A stretch of DNA of 53,302 bases, taken from contig CADEGD010000027.1 of NCBI GenBank assembly GCA_902826795.1, positions 1 to 53,302 on the forward strand, read 5' to 3'. Positions 43,217-52,237 of the stretch are shown here, piece after piece. The position numbers were made by a program, and so were the translations under genes. The stretch comes from an uncultured Acidobacteriota bacterium (lineage in GTDB: Bacteria > Acidobacteriota > Blastocatellia > Pyrinomonadales > Pyrinomonadaceae). A model generated the notes under the pieces. That model saw only the letters and a list, made by a program, of their open reading frames with translations. It ran no database searches and was not told the DNA's origin. Position 1 is the first letter of the stretch; every line of letters starts with the position of its first letter.

Positions 43217-43963
43217 TTATCGCATTTCCGGTTGGGCGTCGGGCGTCGACGTTTCGAGCGTCAAACGGTCGAGCGCTCGTCGGCTCATCACGCCGATCAC
43301 AATGATCAATATAACCGTCGCGGGAATGCCCGCAGCGAGAAACCAGACATCGTTGAAGTTATCAAATGTTAAAACTGACAACCCGGCTCCCAAAAGCACC
43401 ATCGCTCCGGACCGAGGAAGCATTCCGAGAAAGGTTCCGAGAACGAAAGAGGAAATCGGAACGCGTGCCGCCGCCAGGAAAAAATTAGTGAATGCGAAAG
43501 GCATTACTACTGACATTCGAATGAGTGTGATGACGGAAGTCGTCTTAAAGTAGCCTTCATTCGTCAAGGCTCGATGGATGGCGTCTGCCCGGGCATTTCG
43601 TTCGGTTAGAGCGGTTAAAGTGTCTCCCGTAAGCCTTAGATTTATGAAATAAGAGACAGTAGCCGAACCAACCACTCCGATGACCATCAACAAAAGGCCG
43701 AACCAGAATCCGAATGCCCAGCCGGCAAGGATGCCGATCAGGTTCGTGGGCAGCAAGGCAAGTCCGCAGAAGATCAGAACGCCGGCGACAAATAGAGGAG
43801 CCGATACGGCTGGATTTGCCTGCATCCAAATGCCTAGTGGATAACCGACGACCAGTAATGCCGAACTTCCCGCCATCGGCAGGAATGCCGTGATTAATGC
43901 CATCGGCGTCAACCGGCCGAAGTCGCGAAACTTCCCCTTTATCTTTTCGAAAAACGTTTTCAA
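43217..43963 (-). CDS. TVP38/TMEM64 (VTT/DedA-like) membrane protein
   Basis: A 248-residue membrane protein with five to six helices. The VTT-domain core is a glycine-rich segment at about 73-110 (TNLIGILAGWAFGFWFG) and VITLIRMSVVMPFAFTNFFLAA, then GTFLGMLPRSGAMVLLGAG. The family is linked to lipid scrambling or membrane-potential homeostasis; the exact substrate is unknown. It starts with TTG 43963, 4 nt after the cinA stop, so it is the second gene of a cinA operon. Confidence 0.85.
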   Translation of the reverse strand: MKTFFEKIKGKFRDFGRLTPMALITAFLPMAGSSALLVVGYPLGIWMQANPAVSAPLFVAGVLIFCGLALLPTNLIGILAGWAFGFWFGLLLMVIGVVGSATVSYFINLRLTGDTLTALTERNARADAIHRALTNEGYFKTTSVITLIRMSVVMPFAFTNFFLAAARVPISSFVLGTFLGMLPRSGAMVLLGAGLSVLTFDNFNDVWFLAAGIPATVILIIVIGVMSRRALDRLTLETSTPDAQPEMR

Positions 43964-43967
43964 GCTC

Positions 43968-45212
43968 TTAGCTTAACTTCAAGATCTGTCTCCGCAAATA
44001 GTCTAACGCGGCTTGGCTCGCACGCCACCTGACGAGTTCACGATCGCCTGGAAATACGAACTTTACCGATCGCGTACCTTTCGGCCCGGAATAGCCGATA
44101 TACACCGTGCCCACAGGCTTTTCATCGGTTCCGCCGTCCGGCCCGGCGATGCCAGTAACGGATATCGCGTGATCGGAAACCGAGAGGCCTTTCATCCCGG
44201 CAGACATAGCCTCCGCAGTTTCCGCGCTCACTGCACCGTGATCGACCAAGATATTCTCCGCGACACCCAACGCCCGCATCTTAGATCCGTTGGAATAAAC
44301 GACTGCACCTTCAAGAAAGTATCTCGAAGAACCGGCGACCTCAGTCAGACGCATTCCGATCAATCCGCCGGTGCAGCTTTCCGCAACGGAAAGCGTTTCT
44401 CCCCGATCAGCCAGCAATCGGCCGACGACCTCTTCCATCGTCTCGCCATTCGTCGCGAACACGGCGTGGCCCAGTGCATCTGAGATCTTTTCGCTCAGTT
44501 CTGCGAGAACCGCATCGGCTTCGTCCGCATCTTCCGACCTTGCCGTTAGATGCACTTCAATCTCGACACGGCTGAATAGTATCGACGTTTCGACGTTCGG
44601 GCAGGCTTTGTAGATCGGGGCGATAACCTCGTCAACCGCAGATTCGCCCATACCCGAAACTCTCAGCACGCGATGACTCACGGTCACTCCGCCCGAGTTT
44701 TCTTTCAACACCGGCAGCACGAACTCGTCAAACATCGGCCGCATTTCTCGGGGAGGACCGGGAAAGATCGCGAGAAATTTGCCGTCAAGCTTCAATAGCA
44801 TTCCCACGGCCGAACCGTTCGGATTCGGCAAAACTTCGGCTCCATCGATCACGAATGCCTGCCGCTTGTTGATCTCCGGCATTTCGCGTCCCCATCCGCG
44901 AAAACGCTCGCGAAGATCGGCCTCGAGTGGGTTGTGATAGACGAGTTCACGGCCGACGGCACGAGCCGAGATCTGCCGCGTGATGTCGTCTTCGGTGGGG
45001 CCGAGTCCGCCGGTGGTGATCACGATGTCCGAACGTTTCAGAGCGTCGCGGATCGTTTCTTCGAGGCGCCCCGCGTCGTCGCCGACGATGGTCTTCAGCC
45101 TGACCTCAACACCGATCGAATTTAGTCGTTCGGTGAGCCAAAGGCTGTTCGTGTCGGTTCGCTGCGGCGTGAGAAGCTCGGATCCGATGGCGATGATCTC
45201 GGCAGAAAGCAT
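43968..45212 (-). CDS. cinA: Competence/damage-inducible protein CinA (nicotinamide-nucleotide amidase)
   Basis: A 414-residue two-domain enzyme. The N-terminal MocF/MoaB-like domain is at about 1-165 (AEIIAIGSELL, then TTGGLGPTEDDITR). The C-terminal PncC domain (about 255-414; SVAESCTGGLIGMRLTEVAGSSRYF, GVAENIL) deamidates nicotinamide mononucleotide in NAD recycling. Length is as expected. A perfect 13-bp-arm repeat lies between this start and the asparaginase stop. Confidence 0.94.
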   Translation of the reverse strand: MLSAEIIAIGSELLTPQRTDTNSLWLTERLNSIGVEVRLKTIVGDDAGRLEETIRDALKRSDIVITTGGLGPTEDDITRQISARAVGRELVYHNPLEADLRERFRGWGREMPEINKRQAFVIDGAEVLPNPNGSAVGMLLKLDGKFLAIFPGPPREMRPMFDEFVLPVLKENSGGVTVSHRVLRVSGMGESAVDEVIAPIYKACPNVETSILFSRVEIEVHLTARSEDADEADAVLAELSEKISDALGHAVFATNGETMEEVVGRLLADRGETLSVAESCTGGLIGMRLTEVAGSSRYFLEGAVVYSNGSKMRALGVAENILVDHGAVSAETAEAMSAGMKGLSVSDHAISVTGIAGPDGGTDEKPVGTVYIGYSGPKGTRSVKFVFPGDRELVRWRASQAALDYLRRQILKLS

Positions 45213-45223
45213 AAATCGTTAGC

Positions 45224-45290
45224 CCGCGAAATACGCAAAAAGACGCGAAAAATATTGACTTACTTTTAGCGATTTTCGCGTATTTCGCGG
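45224..45290. repeat. Palindromic repeat with CGCGAAATACGC arms
   Basis: CCGCGAAATACGC (45224-45236) is perfectly complementary to GCGTATTTCGCGG (45278-45290), with further partial pairing inside (GACGCGAAAAAT with GCGATTTTCGC). It separates cinA from the asparaginase gene. Related words (CACGAAATCGC, AACACGAAATAAG) occur in the repeat inside coaBC. Confidence 0.65.
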
Positions 45291-45301
45291 CAGAAACTCC
45301 T

Positions 45302-46369
45302 CTAATAGATTTCGACGACCGGCTCGCCCTTGATATTGATATATGCCCGGTACATTCCCTCGGAGTTAAACGAGATGCCCATGTTACCGAATCGATCCAT
45401 CGCGATCACGCCGCCATCGCCTCCCATTTTCTGGAGCTTTTGTTTGATCACGAGATCGGCGGCGTTTTGGACCGGCAGCGCTCGATACTCCATCTGAGCA
45501 CACACGTCACGAGCAACACCGATGCGGATAAAGAATTCGCCCCAGCCGGTCGCCGATACGGCACAGGTTTCGTTGTTCGCGTATGTTCCGGCGCCGATGA
45601 TAGGAGCATCGCCGACCCGGCCATACTTTTTGTTTGTCATGCCGCCTGTCGAAGTTCCCGCGGCGAGATTGCCGTCTTTGTCGAGAGCGACCGCGCCGAC
45701 CGTCCCGAATCGATTTGCCGGCTCTTCCGACGCCGATTTTTCCGTTTCACGTTTTACTTTTTCCTTCTTCTCAGCTTCTTCCTTAAGGATCTTCTGCAGG
45801 GCGTCCCAGCGATGCTGAGTCCAGAAATATTTCGGATCGACGAGCTCGATCTTCTGTTCGGCGGCAAACTTTTCCGCCCCTTCGCCGATCATCATCACGT
45901 GCTCGCTCTTCTCCATCACGGCCCGAGCTAGGGTGATCGGGTTCTTCACACGACGTAATCCGGCCACTGCTCCAGCAGTCTGATCCTTGCCGAACATGAT
46001 CGACGCGTCGAGTTCATTCTTTCCGTCGTTCGTAAAAACCGCGCCCTTTCCGGCATTGAACAAAGGCGAATCCTCAAGGATCTTGATCGCGATCTCGACC
46101 GCGTCAAGACTCGATTTACCAGCCTGCAGAGCTTTATATCCGGCAAGAACCGCCTCGCTCAATTTATCGCGAAACTCCTTCTCCTTTTCAGGCGTGAGCG
46201 ATCCTTTCGAGATCACGCCCGCACCGCCATGAATGATGAATCCAAGACGCGGATTTTGCGGGCTTTGAAGCTGCTGCAGGGACGGGAATCCGGACACTTT
46301 CTGCGCCGTCACGATGCCCGAGAGTGGCAGACAGGTGAGTAGAAAAAGGCTTGCGAGTAACTGTTTCAT
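45302..46369 (-). CDS. Isoaspartyl peptidase / plant-type asparaginase (Ntn hydrolase)
   Basis: A 355-residue precursor with signal peptide (to about 22). The family start is FIIHGGAGV (44-52), with NAGKGAVFTNDGKNELDASIM (105-125). The autocatalytic cleavage site is FG-T223 in GTVGAVALD, where T223 becomes the N-terminal nucleophile. The following DKDGNLAAGTSTGG and GDAPIIGAGTYAN are substrate-contact segments. A lysine/glutamate-rich linker of about 30 residues precedes the cleavage site and is removed or exposed on processing. It acts outside the cytoplasm on beta-aspartyl peptides or asparagine. Confidence 0.93.
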   Translation of the reverse strand: MKQLLASLFLLTCLPLSGIVTAQKVSGFPSLQQLQSPQNPRLGFIIHGGAGVISKGSLTPEKEKEFRDKLSEAVLAGYKALQAGKSSLDAVEIAIKILEDSPLFNAGKGAVFTNDGKNELDASIMFGKDQTAGAVAGLRRVKNPITLARAVMEKSEHVMMIGEGAEKFAAEQKIELVDPKYFWTQHRWDALQKILKEEAEKKEKVKRETEKSASEEPANRFGTVGAVALDKDGNLAAGTSTGGMTNKKYGRVGDAPIIGAGTYANNETCAVSATGWGEFFIRIGVARDVCAQMEYRALPVQNAADLVIKQKLQKMGGDGGVIAMDRFGNMGISFNSEGMYRAYINIKGEPVVEIY

Positions 46370-46429
46370 CTCGGATTTCTCAAAAGTGGTCGAGTTTTTC
46401 GGATTATCTCACACGAGGTTCGACAAAAC

Positions 46430-47728
46430 TTAGCGACGGTGCGTGATTCGCGATCGAAACTGTTCGTTGAAGACCGGCGATGCGAGCAGTTCCCTTACCT
46501 CTTCGACCGCCCAGGGCGAGATATCGGTTTCAGGATCGTCCAGCGAAGCGACGAACTCATCCCAATCGACCCATTTTGTTGCTTCGACCTCGTCAGGATT
46601 GCGGTTCGGCTGACGGTCAGCGAATCCGATGAAAACCGGACAGATCTCGTTCTCGACGACGCCGTCCTTCTCGGCACGATATCGAAAATTCGGCAGGGCA
46701 CACGTCAGATCGATCCCGGTCAGGCCGAGCTCATACTTCATTCGCCGTCTCGCCGCCGCCTCCGTCGCTTCATGCAGCATCACATGTCCACAGCAGGAAT
46801 TCGACCAGACGCCCGGCCACGTTTTCTTTGACAAAGCCCGCTGCTGCATCAGGAACTCGCCTTTTGAATTGAAAAGAAACACCGAGAATGCACGGTGCAG
46901 CTTTGTATCGGAATTGTGACTCGGAAGTTTGTCGCCGGTCGCGATAGGCGTGTTGGATTCGTCAACGAAGACGATCTTATCGTCGAAAGAATAGTGATAT
47001 TTGAAGTACATCGCGACGACGGCTGCGAACGTCGCTAAACCGATCAACGCCGGAGCAACCAAACCGCCGTGAGCGGCGATCGCCGACCAGAAAAAGACTA
47101 TGAATATGACGCTAAATGCAAGCGGCATCGGCACCGGCAGCAGCGGCTTGAATCGTGCGACAAGCACTTCGATCAGGACCGCTCCGATAAAGCCACTCAC
47201 AAGCCATCCACCGAAATTCGACATCGGCACGCCATAAAACCATCCGCCGCCATCGTACTGCCAGAAGCCGAGAAGCACCGCTCCAGGATCAAGCACCACA
47301 TCAAAGAGTGTAACGATCAAGGTCGTGGCGACGATGCGTGCGGCCGCACCATTGAATAGGTTTGCAGCAACTGCGTACGCTCCGAGGATCAGCGGCGTCC
47401 ACGCAAACGCGACCGTCCACGGAACGAGCCCGAGAATCCGATGTCCGAGAAGGTCCGAATATCCAAAGTGCCCGTAAGGAAATCCGGTCACTATCGCCGA
47501 CGCCTCGATCGCGAGCGCATACAAACCGAGGACCCCGACGAATAACATCCCGTCGCGCCAGCCAAGCCACCATCGAACAGCCCAGAAAGACGGCAACGCA
47601 AACAACGCCACATTCAACGCCGAAAGATAATGAGACCACGGCGGCAGCTCGACGTTCACCATGAAAAATGCACCGACCGCGAGAAAGACTAGGGCCAGTC
47701 CGCTGATGATGATTTGTCTGTTGAACAT
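46430..47728 (-). CDS. CruF-type carotenoid hydratase fused to type-1 IPP isomerase
   Basis: A 432-residue fusion. Residues 1-245 are a polytopic membrane domain of the DUF422 carotenoid-biosynthesis family (CruF; TVAFAWTPLILGAYAV, LDPGAVLLGFWQYDGGGWFYGVP). Residues 250-425 are a NUDIX isopentenyl-diphosphate isomerase: HRAFSVFLFNSKGEFLMQQR, catalytic-type NSCCGH (310-315, Cys 313), the E-rich helix AARRRMKYELGL, and ENEICPVF (359-366, Glu 361). Type-1 Idi interconverts IPP and DMAPP; CruF hydrates terminal double bonds of acyclic carotenoids. It is divergent from the UbiA-type gene at 47847. Confidence 0.9.
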   Translation of the reverse strand: MFNRQIIISGLALVFLAVGAFFMVNVELPPWSHYLSALNVALFALPSFWAVRWWLGWRDGMLFVGVLGLYALAIEASAIVTGFPYGHFGYSDLLGHRILGLVPWTVAFAWTPLILGAYAVAANLFNGAAARIVATTLIVTLFDVVLDPGAVLLGFWQYDGGGWFYGVPMSNFGGWLVSGFIGAVLIEVLVARFKPLLPVPMPLAFSVIFIVFFWSAIAAHGGLVAPALIGLATFAAVVAMYFKYHYSFDDKIVFVDESNTPIATGDKLPSHNSDTKLHRAFSVFLFNSKGEFLMQQRALSKKTWPGVWSNSCCGHVMLHEATEAAARRRMKYELGLTGIDLTCALPNFRYRAEKDGVVENEICPVFIGFADRQPNRNPDEVEATKWVDWDEFVASLDDPETDISPWAVEEVRELLASPVFNEQFRSRITHRR

Positions 47729-47757
47729 TAAGCTAATAAGTTAAGAATGGTCCGAAC

Positions 47758-47833
47758 AAACTGAAAAGTGAAAACGAAAAACTGAAAATGATTCCAGCCG
47801 TTTTCAGTTCTTCGTTTCCAGTTTTACGTTTTT
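47758..47833. repeat. Imperfect palindrome between divergent carotenoid genes
   Basis: An A-rich left arm (AAACTGAAAAGTGAAAACG..., 47758-47789) and a complementary T-rich right arm (47801-47833) share CTGAAAA and GAAACGAAGAACTGAAAACGG words. It fills the divergent promoter region between the fusion gene and the UbiA-type gene, and could affect expression of both. Confidence 0.6.
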
Positions 47834-47846
47834 CGGAGAGTGTAAA

Positions 47847-48692
47847 ATGCCCGAGCTCCGATTCATCATAAATGTCAGCCGGCCTAGATTCTGGATATAT
47901 GTCTTCGGTCCGTATCTCATCGGCATTGCAGCCGGAGCGTCGGACAAGTTTGATTTTCTTCGGGCTGACACACTTGTTTTCGGACTATATTTTCTGCTGC
48001 CGGCGAACCTGCTCATTTACGGCATTAACGACATCTTCGATTGGGAGACCGATCGGCTGAATCCGAAAAAGGCTGAATATGAGATGCTCGTGCGGCCCGA
48101 ATCGCATCGGCGGCTGGCCATCTGGATAGCGATCCTAAACCTGCCGTTCGTGGTTGCGACTTTTTTCCTCGCATTTCAAGCACTGCCCTCCCTCGCGGGA
48201 TTTATCTTCTTCTCGGTCTTCTATTCGGCAACGCCGATCAGAGCTAAGACGGTTCCTTTCATCGATTCGCTATTCAACATTCTCTACGTCTTTCCAGCAG
48301 GATTCGCTTACCAAATGCTAACTGGAACTTTCCTTCCGCTGAGCATCTTCGCTGCGGCTGGATTATGGACGATGGCGATGCACGCCTATTCCGCTATCCC
48401 TGATATCAAGGCCGACGAAGAAGCAGGGTTCTCGACGATCGCAACAGAGATGGGGCCGAACTGGACGCACGGTTTCTGCATGGCCTGCTATTTTCTTGCA
48501 CTTCTTCTTTGTCTCGATGCAGGTTTTCCGATTCCGGCAATCATCGGCGTGGCTTACCTTTACTTGATGGTTCTCTCTCTCAGGGTCAAAGGCGATATGG
48601 GTCTGTTCAGCTTCTATCGACTCTTCCCGATCTTCAACACGATTGCCGGATTTGCTCTCTTCTGGCTGATCGCATGGCCAAAACTCTTCTAA
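47847..48692 (+). CDS. UbiA-family prenyltransferase resembling lycopene elongases
   Basis: A 281-residue membrane enzyme with about nine helices. The first Asp-rich motif is NDIFDWETD (61-69) and the second DIKAD (186-190). The surrounding sequence SRPRFWIYVFGPYLIG and the short length match the lycopene elongase/CrtEb branch (C5 transfer from DMAPP to lycopene) better than menaquinone or heme branches. A GGAGAG site lies 7 nt before ATG. It is convergent with crtI (4-nt overlap) and neighbours crtB and CruF. Product C45 or C50 carotenoid is inferred; a different lipid acceptor is possible. Confidence 0.85.
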   Translation: MPELRFIINVSRPRFWIYVFGPYLIGIAAGASDKFDFLRADTLVFGLYFLLPANLLIYGINDIFDWETDRLNPKKAEYEMLVRPESHRRLAIWIAILNLPFVVATFFLAFQALPSLAGFIFFSVFYSATPIRAKTVPFIDSLFNILYVFPAGFAYQMLTGTFLPLSIFAAAGLWTMAMHAYSAIPDIKADEEAGFSTIATEMGPNWTHGFCMACYFLALLLCLDAGFPIPAIIGVAYLYLMVLSLRVKGDMGLFSFYRLFPIFNTIAGFALFWLIAWPKLF

Positions 48693-50191
48693 AGCGACGA
48701 TAGCGGCTCGGCGGACTTAATGCCGTGGACGCGCTTGTAAACCAACTCCGCACTTATCAGACAGATCTGCGTTCCGATTCCCGGATTCGTTCCGGCGCCG
48801 ACGTAGAATAGATTCTTCACTTTCTTCGAATAATTATTCGGCCGGAAGATCGCCGTTTGCCAAATCGTGTGGGCGAGTCCGAGAGCGGTTCCTTTAAATG
48901 CGTTGTAATCGGCGGCGAAGTTGTCGACGGTGTAGATGCGTTTATATTCGATCTTTTCGCGGAGGCCGGTAAGATTCATCTCGCGTTCCACTAAGGCGAG
49001 TACTTTGTCGGCGTAAACTTCTTTTTCTTCATCGGCGATCTTCAAGTCGGACGCGATCGGGACCAAAACGAACAGATTCTCCTTTCCCTCGGTAGCGACG
49101 GATGGATCGGTGACACTCGGGGCACAGACGTAGAGCGATGGCTCGTCCGGCAGGCATGGGTCTTTATAGATGTCGTCGAAATTCTTTCGCCAATCTTCGC
49201 TGAAAAGAAGATTGTGGTGGATGAGGTTCGGCAGCTTTTCGCGGACACCGAGATACATGATGAACGCTGACGGAGCCATCACGCGTTTGTTCCAATATTT
49301 CTCACCGTGCGTCCGCCATTTCTCGTCGAGCAGCTTGGTTTCGGTGAAGTGCAGATCGGCGTTCGAGATGACTATGTCGGCTTCGACAAACTCCTTACTT
49401 TCGAGCATCACGCCCTTCGTAACGCCGTTTTCGACGACGATCTCGGCAACCGGAGAACTCGTTCGCAGCTTTGCTCCGTTCTTTTCTGCGACTCGTGCGA
49501 GCGCCTTTATCAGCTCGTAAAAACCGCCCTGTGGATAGAAAACGCCCTGGTTGAAGTCCATGTGCGACATCAGGTTGTACAAGGCCGGAGCCTCGTACGG
49601 CGACGTGCCGAGGAAGACCATCGTATATTCCATCACCTGCTGCAGCTTGCGGGTCTTGAAAAATTTCGACACGAACGAGTGCATCTTCGAAAAGACCGAA
49701 AGCTTTTGCCCTTCGGTCATCACGCGGCGGTTGAAGAAGTCGAAGATCGTGTCGTAATTCTTGTACATGAAGTGCTGCGTGGCGACTTCATATTGATATT
49801 CGGATTGCTTGAGATACGCGCGTAACTTGTCGGAAGAACCGGGCTCGATCGCGTCGAATGTCGCTCCGTCGATCGCGATGTCGGAGTTGATGTCGAGCGG
49901 TTTGTCGTCGTTTGTGAAAAATATGCGGTAAGAAGGAGTAAGCCGCTTGAGATCGAGATGATCTTCGACGCGTTCGCCCATCAGGTTGAAGAAATGTTCG
50001 AAAAGATCGGGGGCGAGGTACCATGACGGGCCCATGTCGAACTTGAACCCGTCGGATTCGAAGATATTTGCTCTACCGCCCAAGTTCGCGTTTTTCTCGA
50101 GAACCGTAACGTCGTAACCTTTTTTTGCGAATAGCCCTGCCGTTCCCAGGCCGCCGATACCGGCTCCGATCACAACGACCTTTTTATTCAT
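48689..50191 (-). CDS. crtI: Phytoene desaturase-like flavoprotein
   Basis: A 500-residue FAD enzyme with N-terminal dinucleotide motif VIGAGIGGLGTAG and LGGRANIFESDGFKFDMGPSWY, the CrtI pattern. The C-terminal carotenoid-oxidoreductase signature is NLFYVGAGTNPGIGTQICLISAELV. It desaturates phytoene towards lycopene at the membrane. ATG 50191 overlaps crtB by 8 nt; a TTG at 50203 is in frame but unlikely. As the only desaturase in the cluster it may also perform the later 3,4-desaturation. Confidence 0.95.
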   Translation of the reverse strand: MNKKVVVIGAGIGGLGTAGLFAKKGYDVTVLEKNANLGGRANIFESDGFKFDMGPSWYLAPDLFEHFFNLMGERVEDHLDLKRLTPSYRIFFTNDDKPLDINSDIAIDGATFDAIEPGSSDKLRAYLKQSEYQYEVATQHFMYKNYDTIFDFFNRRVMTEGQKLSVFSKMHSFVSKFFKTRKLQQVMEYTMVFLGTSPYEAPALYNLMSHMDFNQGVFYPQGGFYELIKALARVAEKNGAKLRTSSPVAEIVVENGVTKGVMLESKEFVEADIVISNADLHFTETKLLDEKWRTHGEKYWNKRVMAPSAFIMYLGVREKLPNLIHHNLLFSEDWRKNFDDIYKDPCLPDEPSLYVCAPSVTDPSVATEGKENLFVLVPIASDLKIADEEKEVYADKVLALVEREMNLTGLREKIEYKRIYTVDNFAADYNAFKGTALGLAHTIWQTAIFRPNNYSKKVKNLFYVGAGTNPGIGTQICLISAELVYKRVHGIKSAEPLSSL

Positions 50192-51092
50192 AGACGCCGG
50201 CAAGTGCTTTTATTGATAGGTAGATCTTCTGCTGTCGGTTTGTGCGGACGCGGCCCGCGAATACATTGTAGTTCGCCCGTTCGATCTCGCCTAAGATCGC
50301 TTTGTAGAGAACGTAAGAAACACGGACGGCAAGCCTGCCTCGCCAATGAAGGAGTTTGATCCCCGGCAATGCTTCGCGATAGATCTGCCGGTTACGCTCG
50401 ATCTGAAACTTCATGAAGTCGACAAATCTTTCGTCGCGGTTTTGATCAGCAATGTCAGCGTTGGTCAATCCGAATTTTGCGAGTTCGTCCTGCGGCATGT
50501 AAACGCGGCCGAGGTCTTCGTAGTCTTCGCGGATGTCACGCAAGAAATTCGTTAGCTGGAATGCATACCCAAGTTTTTTCGCGTATTCGAACGCGTCTTC
50601 CGTTGAATAGCCGACGACCCGCGTGACCATCAGCCCGATCACGCCCGCCGAACCGTACATATACTCTTCGAGTTCGCCGTAATTTGCATAGGCGAACTTC
50701 GATTCGTCCATGAACATCGAGCGGAGAAACGCCTCGCAGATGTCGTCGGGGATAGAGTATTTACGGAATTGGACGGCGATAAAGTTCAGGACCGGATCTT
50801 CGCTCATGCCGTCTTGAACGGCTCGACGCCAAGCGGTCGCCCATTCGTCCAGGCGGGCAACCGCCTCGTCGTGATCTGTAAGATTGGGGTCGTCGACAAT
50901 CTCGTCCGGGATGCGGGCGAAAGAATAGATAGCGTAGATGCCCTCGCGAACTTCGCGCGGAAAGAACTGCGTGGCAAAATAGAAGCTCGTCCCATATTTT
51001 TTGGTAATACGGCGACACTCAGCTAGACCTGACTCATAGAGCCCAAGCCCCGAAACTCGCGTTGCTGGCGATTTCTGCGGTTGAGAAACCAC
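50184..51092 (-). CDS. crtB: Phytoene synthase
   Basis: A 302-residue squalene/phytoene synthase condensing two geranylgeranyl diphosphates. Asp-rich motifs are DEIVDD (63-68) and NFLRDIRED (182-190), followed by DLGRVYMP (193-200). It starts with GTG 51092, supported by a GGGGGAAGG site 5-6 nt upstream. It overlaps crtI by 8 nt, so the two are translated together. No geranylgeranyl diphosphate synthase gene is in the window. Confidence 0.95.
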   Translation of the reverse strand: MVSQPQKSPATRVSGLGLYESGLAECRRITKKYGTSFYFATQFFPREVREGIYAIYSFARIPDEIVDDPNLTDHDEAVARLDEWATAWRRAVQDGMSEDPVLNFIAVQFRKYSIPDDICEAFLRSMFMDESKFAYANYGELEEYMYGSAGVIGLMVTRVVGYSTEDAFEYAKKLGYAFQLTNFLRDIREDYEDLGRVYMPQDELAKFGLTNADIADQNRDERFVDFMKFQIERNRQIYREALPGIKLLHWRGRLAVRVSYVLYKAILGEIERANYNVFAGRVRTNRQQKIYLSIKALAGVYE

Positions 51093-51160
51093 GTTTTACC
51101 TTCCCCCTTGTATCCCTTTTTCGACGCGTATAGTCGTTCGGATTCAACGACTTACGAACA

Positions 51161-52099
51161 TCATTCGGTATTTAGAAAATCGCGAACCTTCTTCATATCT
51201 TCCCAGACATCTTTTTTCTTGTGCGGATCTCGCAGCAGATATGCGGGATGAAATGTGGGCATCACTTTGACACCGAAATAATCCTGAAAATTACCGCGCA
51301 GCTTTGATATCGGCGTTGAAACCTGAAGCAGATTGTGTGCGGCGGTCGCCCCGAGCACGACGATCACCTTCGGCTTGATAACCGCGACCTCGCGCAGAAT
51401 GAATGGCCGACAGGCGGCGGTCTCATCGGGCTCTGGCTTGCGGTTATCCGGCGGGCGGCAGCGGTTGATATTGCCGATGCAAACCTGCTCGCGTTGGAAA
51501 CCCATAGCAACGATGATATCCGTCAAAAGCTTACCGGCACGTCCGACAAATGGGAATCCCTGCTCGTCCTCGTCTGCTCCCGGAGCCTCACCGACGAACA
51601 TCAGATCGGCCTGGAAATTCCCCGTCGTGTGGACGATCTGCTTCCGTCCAAGCTGAGATAACTTGCATCGCGTACAGTTACCGATCTCGGCTCGGATCGA
51701 TTGGATCGTATCGGTAGTTTCGGCAAGCGTAGGCGAAACATCCAATAGAACCGGCTCTTCGACAGTCTTGGCGGAGATGGATTTCGGCATATCTGAAACT
51801 TGTGCGGGCGTTCGAGATCTCAATGACGGCATCGATGCGATCCGCGATCCGCCTCGTTTTGGAGCCTCGGTCGTACGCTTCGGCAATCCGAGATCGGTCG
51901 GAGGCGGAGCTTTTTCAAAAGGTACTGGAGTCGCCTGCTGCGCACTATCCACTATCAAATTGTCACTATCCGCTGAAGAAATCGACCACGGACGGTCAGA
52001 CAACTCGACCGCAAGCGAATCGACGCCAAGCTCCTGCATGAACAGGATCTGCTCGCGGATGTCGGAGATGAGAGTGTTGTTTTCTGACGAATTCTCCAT
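51161..52099 (-). CDS. Uracil-DNA glycosylase, family 4-like (iron-sulfur)
   Basis: A 312-residue protein. The first 110 residues are low-complexity and polar; the enzyme core is at about 125-310. Iron-sulfur cysteines are CTRC and further cysteines around [11 protein letters not shown] and CRPF. Catalytic motifs are [12 protein letters not shown] and HPAYLLR. It removes uracil from DNA in base-excision repair. The N-terminal extension is longer than in typical family members and probably disordered. A hairpin at 51132-51152 lies between it and crtB. Confidence 0.92.
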   Translation of the reverse strand: MENSSENNTLISDIREQILFMQELGVDSLAVELSDRPWSISSADSDNLIVDSAQQATPVPFEKAPPPTDLGLPKRTTEAPKRGGSRIASMPSLRSRTPAQVSDMPKSISAKTVEEPVLLDVSPTLAETTDTIQSIRAEIGNCTRCKLSQLGRKQIVHTTGNFQADLMFVGEAPGADEDEQGFPFVGRAGKLLTDIIVAMGFQREQVCIGNINRCRPPDNRKPEPDETAACRPFILREVAVIKPKVIVVLGATAAHNLLQVSTPISKLRGNFQDYFGVKVMPTFHPAYLLRDPHKKKDVWEDMKKVRDFLNTE

Positions 52100-52135
52100 T
52101 CAAACGACTGCGCGGCAAGCCCACCTTCCTGACAT

Positions 52136-52221
52136 CATCTTGTTCGGATTTGTTCTTCTGGTTCTGTGGTAATCAGAAAAGCGGGGACCACAGATCAAGA
52201 TGAACAGGAACAAACAAGATG
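52136..52221. repeat. Palindromic repeat of the CTGTGGTT family
   Basis: Left arm CATCTTGTTCGG... (52136-52170) pairs with the right arm 52187-52221. The inner right arm ACCACAGATCAAGATGAACA is almost the same as in the element at 6917-7011. It lies between the coaBC stop and the glycosylase start. Confidence 0.7.
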
Positions 52222-52237
52222 AGAAAAAGGCGACTAT

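Noticed and set aside
51132..51152. Hairpin AGTCGTT/AACGACT between crtB and the glycosylase as a terminator
   Set aside because: No T-run follows on either strand; the stem is only 7 bp.
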